Part shown: piece after piece, positions 15,385-24,094 of the stretch
How positions within the stretch are numbered: position 1 is the first letter of the stretch
Layout of the letters: each line of letters opens with the position of its first letter
From: Flavobacterium sp. N2038
GTDB lineage: Bacteria > Bacteroidota > Bacteroidia > Flavobacteriales > Flavobacteriaceae
DNA: 64,000 nucleotides
Direction of reading: 5' to 3'
NCBI RefSeq assembly: GCF_025947185.1
Contig: NZ_CP110001.1
Location: 2,852,001-2,916,000, forward strand
Position numbers and translations under genes: made by a program
Notes under the pieces: model-generated
What the model was told of the DNA's origin: nothing
The model's input: only the letters and a program-made list of their open reading frames with translations
The model's database searches: none

Positions 15385-17304
15385 ATGAATACAATTGCTG
15401 AGCATATTGCAGACTTTTTAAAAGAATATCCGCCATTTGATAATTTAACTTTTCAGGAATTATCTGATATTGCAACCAATATTCGCGTACTTAATTTAGA
15501 GAAACATACTGTATTATTTCAGAATAATGATGTTCTTCATGATAGCTTTTATGTTGTAGCTTCCGGTACAATCAATTTAACCACAATTGCAGATGCCGAG
15601 GAAACCATTATTAATAAATGTCATGAAGGTGATATTTTTGGACTTAGACCATTCTTTGCCAAAAATAACTACATGATGACAGCCAAAGCTCGTGAAGAAA
15701 GCATTATATATGCTATTCCTATTGCAGTTTTCAGACCTTTTGTAGCTAATAATTCTGATGTTTTAAACTTTTTACTGGAAAGTTTTGCAACAAATTCAAG
15801 ACATACAAAGGACAGCGTGAACTCTAATGGAAAAATGATTTCTGATACTTCTTTTTATGTAGATCAGCAATCGGAAATGCAATATATTCAGTCGCTTACG
15901 TATAATAATTCTCCTTTAACCACCGAAGCAAATCATATCGTTAAAGATGTTGCCATCTTAATGACTGAGGCAATGGTTGACAATATTATTGTTTGTGGTG
16001 AGAAAAGCCGACCTATCGGGATTGTAACTGCTACCGATCTGGCTTCAAAAATTGCAACCGGTCGATACCCTATTTCTGAATCTATTGATAAAATTATGTC
16101 GTCGCCTGTTGTTACGGTAATCGAGAATGTATCTTTAGCCGAAGCGCAATTGCTTATGCTAAAACACAATGTAACTCATTTATGTGTAACTAAAGACGGT
16201 ACAAGCAAATCTGCTGTAAAAGGAATAATCTCAGAACACGATTTAATTGTTGCTCAAGCCAGTAACCCGGGTGTCTTAATCAAAGAGATTAAACGCTCGC
16301 AGTTGCCAAAAGATTTAAAACAAATTCGCGATCGATTATCAGATCTGATTCAGAATTCGATTCAAAAGAATATTCCAATTTCGCATATCAGCAATATTGC
16401 GAGCGAAATTAACTTAGCGATTATAAAACGTTCTGTAGAGTTGTCTATTTTAGATTTAGGCTCACCTCCTGCTCGTTTTGCATGGTTAAGCATTGGAAGT
16501 CAGGGACGTAAAGAACAACTTTTACTTACAGATCAGGATAGCATTTTGATCTTTGAAGATGTTGCGCCAGAAAAATACAGAGAAGTAAAAGATTACTTTT
16601 TGAGATTAGCAAAAAGAGCTACTTCTATACTTGAAAAAGTGGGTTACGAGTTTTGCCCAAACGGACATATGGGAAGCAACATGCTGTGGTGTAAATCATT
16701 GACTGACTGGACAAAACAATACAACAGCTGGATGAATACTCCAGGTGAAAACAGCAATGATCTAAGCAGTATTTTCTTTGATTATGAAATTGTTTTTGGA
16801 GAACCAAAAATTGAAGAAGTAATTGAAAATGTTATTTTTAAGAACGCTGTCAACAATACTTTATTTTTTGACTTTTTAGGAAATGATGCTTTAAAAAAGA
16901 ATTCTCCTTTAAGTTTCTTCAAGAAATTTATTGTTGAAGAAGAAGGCCCGCACAAAACTAAATTTGACATTAAAACACGTGCTTTAATGCCATTAATTGA
17001 TGCTGCCCGCTTGTTGATTTTGAATGCTAACATCAAAGGAATCAAAAATACTTATTTAAGATTCAAACAATTAGCCATTACAGATTCTAAAAACGCTGAA
17101 ATTTACCTAAGTTGCGCAGAAGCATTTTTAACACTCTCAAAATTCAGAACTGTTGAAGGCTTGAAAAATGACGATTCAGGACAATATATTAATGTAAGAG
17201 AAATGTCTAAAACAGACAAAGAAAAGTTAAAAAATGCTTTAACCCCAATGAAAGACCTTGAGGAACTTATTAAGAGTAAATTTCAACTTACGCAATTCTC
17301 ATAA
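15385..17304 (+). CDS. Cyclic-nucleotide-binding, CBS-pair and DUF294 nucleotidyltransferase-like protein
   Basis: A 639-residue cytoplasmic multidomain protein. Residues about 10-135 form a cNMP-binding-like beta-roll, and about 165-300 a CBS pair (VKDVAILMTEAMVDNIIV, IDKIMSSPVVTV) that usually binds adenine nucleotides. About 330-480 is the DUF294 nucleotidyltransferase domain with GSQGRKEQLLLTDQDS, which keeps the GSxGR and DxD pattern of GlnD-like enzymes; about 490-639 is the DUF294 C-terminal substrate-binding region. In several proteobacteria the same protein is encoded with a DnaQ-like exonuclease and acetyl-CoA synthetase, and here both are nearby, suggesting a role in acetate or energy-state control. 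The target is unknown. Confidence 0.88.
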   Translation: MNTIAEHIADFLKEYPPFDNLTFQELSDIATNIRVLNLEKHTVLFQNNDVLHDSFYVVASGTINLTTIADAEETIINKCHEGDIFGLRPFFAKNNYMMTAKAREESIIYAIPIAVFRPFVANNSDVLNFLLESFATNSRHTKDSVNSNGKMISDTSFYVDQQSEMQYIQSLTYNNSPLTTEANHIVKDVAILMTEAMVDNIIVCGEKSRPIGIVTATDLASKIATGRYPISESIDKIMSSPVVTVIENVSLAEAQLLMLKHNVTHLCVTKDGTSKSAVKGIISEHDLIVAQASNPGVLIKEIKRSQLPKDLKQIRDRLSDLIQNSIQKNIPISHISNIASEINLAIIKRSVELSILDLGSPPARFAWLSIGSQGRKEQLLLTDQDSILIFEDVAPEKYREVKDYFLRLAKRATSILEKVGYEFCPNGHMGSNMLWCKSLTDWTKQYNSWMNTPGENSNDLSSIFFDYEIVFGEPKIEEVIENVIFKNAVNNTLFFDFLGNDALKKNSPLSFFKKFIVEEEGPHKTKFDIKTRALMPLIDAARLLILNANIKGIKNTYLRFKQLAITDSKNAEIYLSCAEAFLTLSKFRTVEGLKNDDSGQYINVREMSKTDKEKLKNALTPMKDLEELIKSKFQLTQFS

Positions 17305-17306
17305 AC

Positions 17307-17903
17307 ATGCTAGACTGGCTTAAAAATATTAATAAAGAATATCCTGATTTTTGGAAGGAATATCTAACTAAATTCGAAATTAAACCTAACAGATTTGTTG
17401 TTTTATCAACAGAAACTTCAGGATTAAATCCGGATAAAGATGTTATTTTGTCATTAGGTGCATTTTCTGTTATTGATGACAGCATTGTAATTAAAGATAA
17501 TTTTGAATCTGTTTTGTTGCAATATAAATTTTTGCAGGATAACGGGCTTTCTAATGAATTTATCATAGAAAGTAAAATGATCAAAATGCAGGAATCTGAA
17601 GCTTTAGAAGCTTTTATTAACTTTATTGGAAATTCTATTTTGGTTGGTCATCATATTAATTTCGACATTGAAATGATCAATTCGGCATTAGAACGTTTAG
17701 ATTGCGGCAGATTAAAAAATGAAGCTCTTGATGTTGACATGATGTACCGAAAACTAACTGATATCAATGACAAGCAATTTTCATTGGACGATTTATGCGA
17801 AATTTATAAAATTCCAAAAAGTGACAGAAATTCTTCTGCAGAAGATGCTTATAAAATTGCCCTTTTATTTTTAAAACTTAAATCAAGATTAGGTATTAAA
17901 TAA
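17307..17903 (+). CDS. DnaQ-like 3'-5' exonuclease domain protein with altered active site
   Basis: A 198-residue RNase T/DnaQ fold protein starting 2 nt after the DUF294 stop, so clearly co-transcribed. The fold motifs are all recognisable: VVLSTETSGLNP (ExoI), VGHHINFD (ExoII), RNSSAEDAYKIALLF (ExoIII). Two expected catalytic residues differ: Ser34 stands where the first Asp of D-x-E is normal (Glu36 is kept), and Asn175 where the DEDDh His is normal. Asp120 and Asp180 remain. The protein may be inactive as a nuclease or use another metal arrangement. Known relatives are encoded beside DUF294 proteins and acs. Confidence 0.85.
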   Translation: MLDWLKNINKEYPDFWKEYLTKFEIKPNRFVVLSTETSGLNPDKDVILSLGAFSVIDDSIVIKDNFESVLLQYKFLQDNGLSNEFIIESKMIKMQESEALEAFINFIGNSILVGHHINFDIEMINSALERLDCGRLKNEALDVDMMYRKLTDINDKQFSLDDLCEIYKIPKSDRNSSAEDAYKIALLFLKLKSRLGIK

Positions 17904-17950
17904 ATCTTTTGAAATTCGAAAATATCAAAATTCCATTTTTTTGGATAGAA

Positions 17951-17979
17951 AACGCCTCAAATATTGAGGCGTTTTTTTG
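17951..17979 (+). terminator. Intrinsic terminator after the exonuclease gene
   Basis: AACGCCTCA / TGAGGCGTT with a short loop and a seven-T run. Confidence 0.93.
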
Positions 17980-18105
17980 TTCTAATATTTAAATAAGTCT
18001 TATTCTGTTGTAAACAAACCTTATTTGTTCTTTGCTTTTTAATTTGTAAGCATATGTTTACTAGGTAAATATCTTATTTATCTAATCAAAACTCAAATTA
18101 AAATT

Positions 18106-19914
18106 ATGGCACATTTTTCAGAACAAGTACATATAATGATAAGCAGTTTTACTCAAAACGTTATTTACTACGATTTAAAATTGTCACAAAAAATGGCTGA
18201 TCATCATCATTTTTCGTTTGTGTGGCAATATACCGGTAAAGCAGTTATAAAACCGGAAGATCAGGCCAAAGCAATACGAAGTTATCTTGGTGATGAAGTC
18301 ATTTTTACCTTCAAAAGCCTGACAGGAATAAAACTAATGAGTAAAGGTATTATAACCGGATTAACTTCCGTAGATCAAAATGGGAGCGCTGTTGGCCTGC
18401 ACGTAAGCGGAATAAGTCACACTATTATATTGGATGACATGCCAAAATCCAGAACTTATCTTGAAAGAGGTCTGGATGATATTGTTCTGAATATTTTATC
18501 AGAAGGTCCAACTGAGTTTTACCAGAGAGACGCCATAAGATCAACCTATATGAAAGAGTTTAATTATATGGCCCAGTACAACGAAACCAATTTTAATTTT
18601 ATAAAAAGACTAGCTCAGCGTTACGGTCAGTGGCTTTATTTTGACGGAATGCGCATGCAGTTTGGGCAGACTAAAACTTCTAATATAAAATTAATAAACG
18701 GTGCCTCTTTGCACAGCTTTAAGATTCAGGCCAATATGAGCGCACATAAAATCTCGCTGGCAGGTTATGATTATAATAATGCCTCGGGTATCCGAAATTC
18801 TTCGCAGCGAACTTCTGTAGGAAGTAAAGACAGTTTTGCTTCTATTGTTGGTTTTAATCAGGCAACAGTTACCCAGCCAGAACTGAATATTGGCGCTTAT
18901 ACCAATAATGCAAAAAACAAAGACGAAATAGACGAAATGGTTACACTGCAGACTGCCGGAAACGATGCAAACAGTGTGTACTACAGTGGAATATCTTACT
19001 TTCCTCTAGGTTTAGGCCAGGTTTTCACCATTATCAACCAAACCGTAGAGCATCAGCTTATTTGTATAGAAGCAATACACCACTCCCAAGTACACGGCAA
19101 TTATTCCTGCGAATTTAAAGCTATTCCTGCCGATGTTTCGGCACCGCACTATACAGACACAAAAGTTTTTGCCAAGGCAGAAACCCAACCGGCAAAAATA
19201 AAAGACAACAACGATCCCGAAGGACTCGGACGTGTACAGGTTGAATTTTATTGGGCATCAGGAAACAAATCAAGTCAATGGATCAGAATGATTCAGCCAC
19301 ATACCGCAGCCGGAAAAGGATTTTATTTTATCCCTGAAATCGATGAGGAAGTTTTAGTTGGTTTTGAAGGCGGTAATACCCAATGTCCTTATGTTATGGG
19401 AGCGCATTATAACGGGCAGGCAAAATCAGACTTTTATGACCCTAAAAACAGTATCAAAGGCTGGAAACTTCTTTTCGGACAGTTATTTAAGTTCATTGAA
19501 AAAGTCGGCATTTGGCTTTCTGACCCAAGTGGAAATGAACTGCACATGAATGAAGAAACTAAAAGTACAACCTTGACCGTGCCAGAAACTTTGACTCTTA
19601 ACTGCAAAAATCTAATTATCAATGCATCTGAAAGTATTATGACTACAGCAGGAATGAATATTACAGAAACCGCAACTCTAAACAAGACCCTAAGTGTTGG
19701 TGGAATTTTAGATACAAGTGTTGGCTTGGACAAGAAATTATATGTGGCTGGAGATAGTTATAAACAAATTGATGGTGATTCTAATTCAGAGGTTAAGAAA
19801 AATAGAAATATAGCTTCTGAAAACAAAATAATTACTCATAGTGAAGTTGGACATGAGTTTCATTCTCAGAATGACATACAAAATAATAGTAGTGAAGTAA
19901 CCAAGCAAAATTAG
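18106..19914 (+). CDS. vgrG: VgrG spike protein of a Bacteroidota type VI secretion system
   Basis: Trimeric spike tip of the T6SS (subtype iii in this phylum), loaded with effectors and fired into target cells. Residues about 1-340 are gp27-like beta domains (HHHFSFVWQY, EFNYMAQYNETNFNFIKRLAQRYGQWLYFDG). The gp5-like OB fold begins near residue 369 (DPEGLGRVQVEFYWAS ... WIRMIQPHTAAGKGFYFIPEIDEEVLVGFEGG). A Thr/Asn-rich beta-helix follows (about 480-602). It heads a four-gene cassette with gaps of 4 and 3 nt and a 4-nt overlap. No sheath, baseplate or ATPase genes are in the window, so this is an orphan vgrG island that must use apparatus encoded elsewhere. Confidence 0.92.
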   Translation: MAHFSEQVHIMISSFTQNVIYYDLKLSQKMADHHHFSFVWQYTGKAVIKPEDQAKAIRSYLGDEVIFTFKSLTGIKLMSKGIITGLTSVDQNGSAVGLHVSGISHTIILDDMPKSRTYLERGLDDIVLNILSEGPTEFYQRDAIRSTYMKEFNYMAQYNETNFNFIKRLAQRYGQWLYFDGMRMQFGQTKTSNIKLINGASLHSFKIQANMSAHKISLAGYDYNNASGIRNSSQRTSVGSKDSFASIVGFNQATVTQPELNIGAYTNNAKNKDEIDEMVTLQTAGNDANSVYYSGISYFPLGLGQVFTIINQTVEHQLICIEAIHHSQVHGNYSCEFKAIPADVSAPHYTDTKVFAKAETQPAKIKDNNDPEGLGRVQVEFYWASGNKSSQWIRMIQPHTAAGKGFYFIPEIDEEVLVGFEGGNTQCPYVMGAHYNGQAKSDFYDPKNSIKGWKLLFGQLFKFIEKVGIWLSDPSGNELHMNEETKSTTLTVPETLTLNCKNLIINASESIMTTAGMNITETATLNKTLSVGGILDTSVGLDKKLYVAGDSYKQIDGDSNSEVKKNRNIASENKIITHSEVGHEFHSQNDIQNNSSEVTKQN

Positions 19915-19918
19915 TACA

Positions 19919-20263
19919 ATGGCGATCAGAAAAATTAGTGGCATCACTATAATGGGAGACAGTATCGAAAACTATAGTTTTCATAATTCAAAGAACAATG
20001 CCAGTTTTTTAATTAGAAAGAATTATGTTAGTTATAGAGATCCATTCGGAAATTATATGACAAACTCATCTTGTCATATAAGAATCAATTTTGAAGTTTT
20101 TAGATTAGAAAAAATGGGCGATGAAATCAGAAAATCAGATGGTTCCAGTGTAATCATGATGCCCAAAGAACAAATTCAGGAAATTGCCAATAAAACTTTT
20201 TATACCGATGATCAACTTCATGTTATTGACTTTTTAACCTATACTATAACCGAAAAAGAATAA
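19919..20263 (+). CDS. Unknown protein between vgrG and the candidate effector, 114 aa
   Basis: Starts 4 nt after the vgrG stop. It is soluble, without signal peptide, and rich in polar and aromatic residues (SIENYSFHNSKNNASFLIRKNYVSYRDPFGNYM). The beta-strand pattern HIRINFEVFRLEK and a C-terminal DQLHVIDFLTYTI follow. I do not recognise a family. Its position between the spike gene and the effector gene is that of an adaptor or chaperone that loads the effector, but this is inference from order alone. It has no Tap, EagR or PAAR features that I can see. Confidence 0.65.
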   Translation: MAIRKISGITIMGDSIENYSFHNSKNNASFLIRKNYVSYRDPFGNYMTNSSCHIRINFEVFRLEKMGDEIRKSDGSSVIMMPKEQIQEIANKTFYTDDQLHVIDFLTYTITEKE

Positions 20264-20266
20264 ATC

Positions 20267-21202
20267 ATGTCAGAATACATAAGAGTAAAAGGAAACATTA
20301 TAGAAAAGACAAGAGGAACTTCCAGAGTTTATGCCAAAGGAGGAATTGAACACAACTCTAACGGCAAAATTGAATATTTTGCCAAAAGTTATAGTTATGG
20401 TGAACCTGAGGAACCACCATTATCTAGATTTCTACCTAATATTTTATACATAAATGGACATTTTTATAATAAAGATGGAACTTTTGAAGGAAAAATAAAT
20501 GAACCCGATTTTGAAGGAAGTTTTGACGATGTTTATGTTTGTGATGGAAAATCTACTCAGAAAAATAAAGATGGAAATGATTTTGTCACATACAACAACA
20601 CCAAATTATTGAAAGAAAATGAGGCAAATATCACCCATAAAAAGTTTATAATTTCTGCATCAACTGTTTATGCAGAGAGCTCAATTGGTTATGGTATAGT
20701 AGACAAATATGAATTGTTTGCTATTGCTAGTGTTCATAAAAGAAATAAAATTGCTTACGGTGTTAATGCACCTGCTGCTATTAAATTTAGAAAGAAAAAA
20801 GATGACGAAAGAAACGAGACCAATATGATTCATGCAATTGCAGCAGAAATCAATGTTTTACAAAATGGTGAAGATTTTAGTAATGGAGCTGTACAGTGGG
20901 ATGGTGCCGAACAAGCTCATTTACCAAAAGATGAAGATTCTACTTCGAACGGAACTTTCATGTTCAAAGTTAATGTAATGGGATGGGATATAACGGATGA
21001 ACTCTATGAAAAATGGAAATTAAATGTTTCGTCTAAATTTGGATCGGAATACTTTAATGTGCCACAAAAAAAATATGCCGTTGAGAATTATGGAGGAATG
21101 AAAAATAAAAATAAAATTAGATTACAGTCGACAGCTCAATATTGTTTGACTATATTTTGGAAAGAAGTTAATATTTCAAAACCTAAAGAAGATATCAAAT
21201 GA
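20267..21202 (+). CDS. Candidate T6SS effector with SleB-like cell-wall hydrolase domain
   Basis: A 311-residue protein without signal peptide, 3 nt after the preceding gene. Residues 1-70 (YIRVKGNIIEKTRG ... VYAKGGIEHNS ... SYGEPEEPP) resemble an N-terminal module I associate with VgrG-linked proteins of Bacteroidota. Residues about 125-225 read like a SleB/cell-wall-hydrolase core: ASTVYAESS with a candidate catalytic Glu, FAIASVHKRNK in the place of the AVAxVxxNR helix, then AAEINVLQNGEDFSNGAVQW matching the conserved Gly-Asp-x-x-Asn-Gly-Ala strand. That would cleave peptidoglycan glycan chains. The match is to pattern only. The overlapping exported partner gene supports an effector-immunity reading. 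Confidence 0.68.
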   Translation: MSEYIRVKGNIIEKTRGTSRVYAKGGIEHNSNGKIEYFAKSYSYGEPEEPPLSRFLPNILYINGHFYNKDGTFEGKINEPDFEGSFDDVYVCDGKSTQKNKDGNDFVTYNNTKLLKENEANITHKKFIISASTVYAESSIGYGIVDKYELFAIASVHKRNKIAYGVNAPAAIKFRKKKDDERNETNMIHAIAAEINVLQNGEDFSNGAVQWDGAEQAHLPKDEDSTSNGTFMFKVNVMGWDITDELYEKWKLNVSSKFGSEYFNVPQKKYAVENYGGMKNKNKIRLQSTAQYCLTIFWKEVNISKPKEDIK

Positions 21203-21585
21203 TAAAGAATATATTATTTTTAATAATACTTCAAATTAGTATTTGTTCGGCTCAGAATAAAAATTGCTTTTGCAATGAAAATAAATTAATGAATGAAAGC
21301 AACATAAATTGTGATACAATCAAACTAAAGAAGAATTATAATCTTTATTGGCAATTTAATTGCGATCGCATATGGCTAACCCTAGAGAAACCTAATAAAT
21401 CTAAAATTGCAATTAATGAAGTAGATGTAAATTTATACCCTTATACATATCGATTGGGCTATCAATTAATTAAAGATTACTCAAATAAATTATTATTTCG
21501 AAGTGGTTGTTCAGCAAACGGACCATGCAAATTTATACTAATTAATAAAAAGGATGGAAAAAAAATAAAAGAATACCTTCATTAA
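21199..21585 (+). CDS. Candidate periplasmic immunity protein
   Basis: Overlaps the effector gene by 4 nt (ATGA). It has a signal peptide (MIKNILFLIILQISICSAQ, cleavage near residue 19). The mature part of about 109 residues has six Cys (CFC, NINC, FNC, GCSANGPC), suggesting disulfides in the periplasm. That location suits an inhibitor of a peptidoglycan hydrolase delivered by siblings. I know no family. Codon use here is more AT-rich than in vgrG, as is common for exchangeable effector-immunity ends. A bidirectional terminator follows. Confidence 0.65.
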   Translation: MIKNILFLIILQISICSAQNKNCFCNENKLMNESNINCDTIKLKKNYNLYWQFNCDRIWLTLEKPNKSKIAINEVDVNLYPYTYRLGYQLIKDYSNKLLFRSGCSANGPCKFILINKKDGKKIKEYLH

Positions 21586-21640
21586 TAATTAAGATTATCC
21601 TTGCATAAAATTTGAAGTTTAAGAATTATTAGGTTTATAA

Positions 21641-21670
21641 AAATGCCTCTTAAAATTAAGAGGCATTTTT
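21641..21670. terminator. Bidirectional terminator between the T6SS cassette and acs
   Basis: AAATGCCTCTT (21641-21651) and AAGAGGCATTT (21658-21668), flanked by A and T runs, between convergent genes. Confidence 0.92.
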
Positions 21671-21690
21671 ACTTTTATTCCTTTCAGAAA

Positions 21691-23598
21691 TTAAATTCTG
21701 TCTTTTTTAATTTCGTCTACAATCTCCGGATTCAACAAAGTTGACGTATCTCCAAAGTTAGAGAAATCACCTTCGGCTATTTTACGCAAAATTCTACGCA
21801 TGATTTTTCCTGAACGCGTTTTTGGTAAACCAGACACAAACTGAATTTTATCTAATTTTGCAATTGGCCCAATATGATCCGAAATATACTGATTAATCTC
21901 TTTACTTAAATTTGATCGATCTCTAACTTCTCCAGTTTCTTTTAGAATTACAAAACCATACAAAGCATTTCCTTTTATGTCATGTGGGAATCCAACAATA
22001 GCAGATTCAGCAACTGCAGGATGCTCGTTGATCGCATCTTCAATAGGAGCTGTTCCTAAATTATGTCCGGAAACAATTACTACATCATCTACCCTACCGG
22101 TAATTCTGTAATAACCAACTTCATCTCTTAAAGCTCCGTCTCCTGTAAAATATTTCCCAGGGAAAGCAGAAAAATAAGTGTCTTTGTAACGTTGATGATC
22201 TCCCCAGATTGTTCTGGCGATTCCAGGCCATGGGAATTTAATACATAAACTACCCACAACTTGATTTCCTTCGATTTCGTTACGTTTCTCATCCATCAAA
22301 ACAGGCTGAATTCCAGGTAATGGCAAAGTTGCATAGGTTGGTTTTGTTGGTGTTACAAAAGCAATTGGCGAAATCATAATTCCTCCAGTTTCGGTTTGCC
22401 ACCATGTATCTACCACCGGACATCTCTTATCTCCCACGTGGTCATTGAACCAGTGCCAAGCCTCTTCGTTAATTGGCTCTCCAACAGATCCAATAACTTT
22501 AAGCGATTTTAGAGGATATTTTTGAATATAATCTAAACTTTCTTTTGCTAATGAGCGAATCGCTGTTGGCGCTGTATAAAATTGTGTGATTTTATGTTTT
22601 TCGATAATATCCCAAAAACGGCTAAAATCCGGGTAAGATGGAACTCCTTCAAAAATAACTGTTGTTCCACCATTCAATAATGGTCCGTATAATATATAAG
22701 AGTGACCTGTGATCCATCCGATATCTGCAGTACACCAGAAAATATCATTTTCTTCGTGACTAAAAACATTTTTAAAAGTATAGGCTGTGTAAACCATATA
22801 TCCGGCTGTGGTATGCACCATCCCTTTTGGTTTACCCGTAGATCCTGAAGTATACAAGATAAATAAAGGATCTTCAGCATCCATAATTTCTGCAACACTA
22901 TTATCCATAGCTGCATCTAATAAAGGCTGTAACCATTCGTCACGACCTTCTTTCATTTTTACTTCAGTTTTAGTTCTTTTAGCTACTAAAACTTTAGTTA
23001 CTGAAGGACAAGATTCTAAAGCTTCATCTACAATCCCTTTAAGATCAATTGTTTTATTTCCTCTGTAACCTCCGTCAGAAGTAATAACCATTTTACATTC
23101 ACAGTCATTAATTCTTGCAGAAACTGCTGAAGCCGAAAACCCGGCAAAAACAACCGAATGTATCGCTCCAATTCTTGCACAAGCTAAAACAGCTACAGCA
23201 AGCTCTGGAATCATTGGTAAATAAATACAAACTCTGTCTCCTTTACGAACACCTTGCTCACGCAAAACATTCGCCATTTTTGAAACTCGTTCGTATAGTT
23301 CATTATATGTTATATGTAAAGCTTCTTCAGAAGGATCATTCGGTTCAAAAATGATTGCCGTTTTTTCGCCTCTTTTGCTTAAATGTCTATCAATACAGTT
23401 TTTTGTGATATTAACCTTAGCTTCCGTAAACCATTTTACTTCAGCATCCCCCATATTAAAATCAACTACTTTCTCCCATTGTTGGTACCATGTAAAATTT
23501 TCTTCTGCGATTTTACCCCAAAATTTTCTTGGCTCCCTTATTGACTTATTGTAATGTTTAAAATATTGTTCTAAATTTTCAATTTTATAATAACTCAT
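21691..23598 (-). CDS. acs: Acetyl-CoA synthetase (acetate-CoA ligase)
   Basis: Activates acetate to acetyl-CoA through acetyl-AMP. The 635-residue protein starts at MSYYKIENLEQYFKHY; an upstream in-frame ATG at 23685 would add 29 residues unlike the family. The AMP-binding core motif is YTSGSTGKPKGM (about 250-261), and WWQTETGG binds the adenylate. The C-terminal catalytic loop PKTRSGKIMRR near residue 598 has the Lys that is acetylated in homologues to switch the enzyme off. It converges on the T6SS cassette; its usual partners DUF294 and exonuclease lie on the far side of that cassette. Confidence 0.95.
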   Translation of the reverse strand: MSYYKIENLEQYFKHYNKSIREPRKFWGKIAEENFTWYQQWEKVVDFNMGDAEVKWFTEAKVNITKNCIDRHLSKRGEKTAIIFEPNDPSEEALHITYNELYERVSKMANVLREQGVRKGDRVCIYLPMIPELAVAVLACARIGAIHSVVFAGFSASAVSARINDCECKMVITSDGGYRGNKTIDLKGIVDEALESCPSVTKVLVAKRTKTEVKMKEGRDEWLQPLLDAAMDNSVAEIMDAEDPLFILYTSGSTGKPKGMVHTTAGYMVYTAYTFKNVFSHEENDIFWCTADIGWITGHSYILYGPLLNGGTTVIFEGVPSYPDFSRFWDIIEKHKITQFYTAPTAIRSLAKESLDYIQKYPLKSLKVIGSVGEPINEEAWHWFNDHVGDKRCPVVDTWWQTETGGIMISPIAFVTPTKPTYATLPLPGIQPVLMDEKRNEIEGNQVVGSLCIKFPWPGIARTIWGDHQRYKDTYFSAFPGKYFTGDGALRDEVGYYRITGRVDDVVIVSGHNLGTAPIEDAINEHPAVAESAIVGFPHDIKGNALYGFVILKETGEVRDRSNLSKEINQYISDHIGPIAKLDKIQFVSGLPKTRSGKIMRRILRKIAEGDFSNFGDTSTLLNPEIVDEIKKDRI

Positions 23599-23757
23599 AC
23601 GTTTTTGGAATTTTTTTATAAATGTATTAAATCTCAGTGTATTCTTAAAATTATTTAATTCATAAATTTTGGCAAAAAAAAACACATATTTAAAAAAAAA
23701 TCTCGTTTTTATGTGTTTTATATAAAAATATACTTTTTAACATTAAAATGCATATCA

Positions 23758-23795
23758 CAAAAAAGGCATGGCAAATAAATACCACGCCTTTTTAT
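23758..23795 (-). terminator. Probable terminator reading leftward from the ilv operon
   Basis: On the minus strand GGCGTGG pairs with CCATGCC (one G-U) around 10 nt and is followed by a T run. Placed about 300 bp after ilvC, it may end the ilv transcript or a small RNA. Confidence 0.6.
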
Positions 23796-23941
23796 TTTTA
23801 ACAATTTCAATAACAATTAATTTCGTAATTAGTACACTGCATGACTATATCTATTTTGAAAATTAGCAGCATCTTTATTAATTAAAAAATAAATTTCAAC
23901 AAGTATATTTAATTCTAAATATACCCCATTTAGGGAATAGC

Positions 23942-23977
23942 TTCACTTAACTTACTTGCTCACAGAAGTTAAGTGAA
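23942..23977. repeat. Perfect 12-bp inverted repeat
   Basis: TTCACTTAACTT (23942-23953) and AAGTTAAGTGAA (23966-23977) around a 12-nt loop, not followed by a T run. This could be an RNA processing or stabilising stem in the ilv 3' end, or a protein site. Confidence 0.65.
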
Positions 23978-24094
23978 TGCAACATGCATCTATATCTTTT
24001 TTCTTAATAAGTGCTTACTAATTCAAAATATTACATCAAACAGAGATACAGTGCAAATCCCATCACAGTCGAATGTGTGGTAATTCCCAATTTA

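Larger units (their letters stand above)
23690..24094. other. Structured intergenic region downstream of ilvC
   Basis: No gene-sized frame. It holds a terminator-like hairpin (23758-23795), a perfect 12-bp inverted repeat (23942-23977) and a small CACA/TGTG stem near 24064-24077. The last 100 bp next to ilvC may be its 3' untranslated region. Confidence 0.5.

Noticed and set aside
23599..23685. 29-residue N-terminal extension of Acs
   Set aside because: MSYYKIENLEQYFKHY matches the normal family start; the upstream part is low-complexity.
23690..24094. tRNA or riboswitch downstream of ilvC
   Set aside because: Stems are present but no cloverleaf, T-loop motif or known riboswitch core could be recognised.
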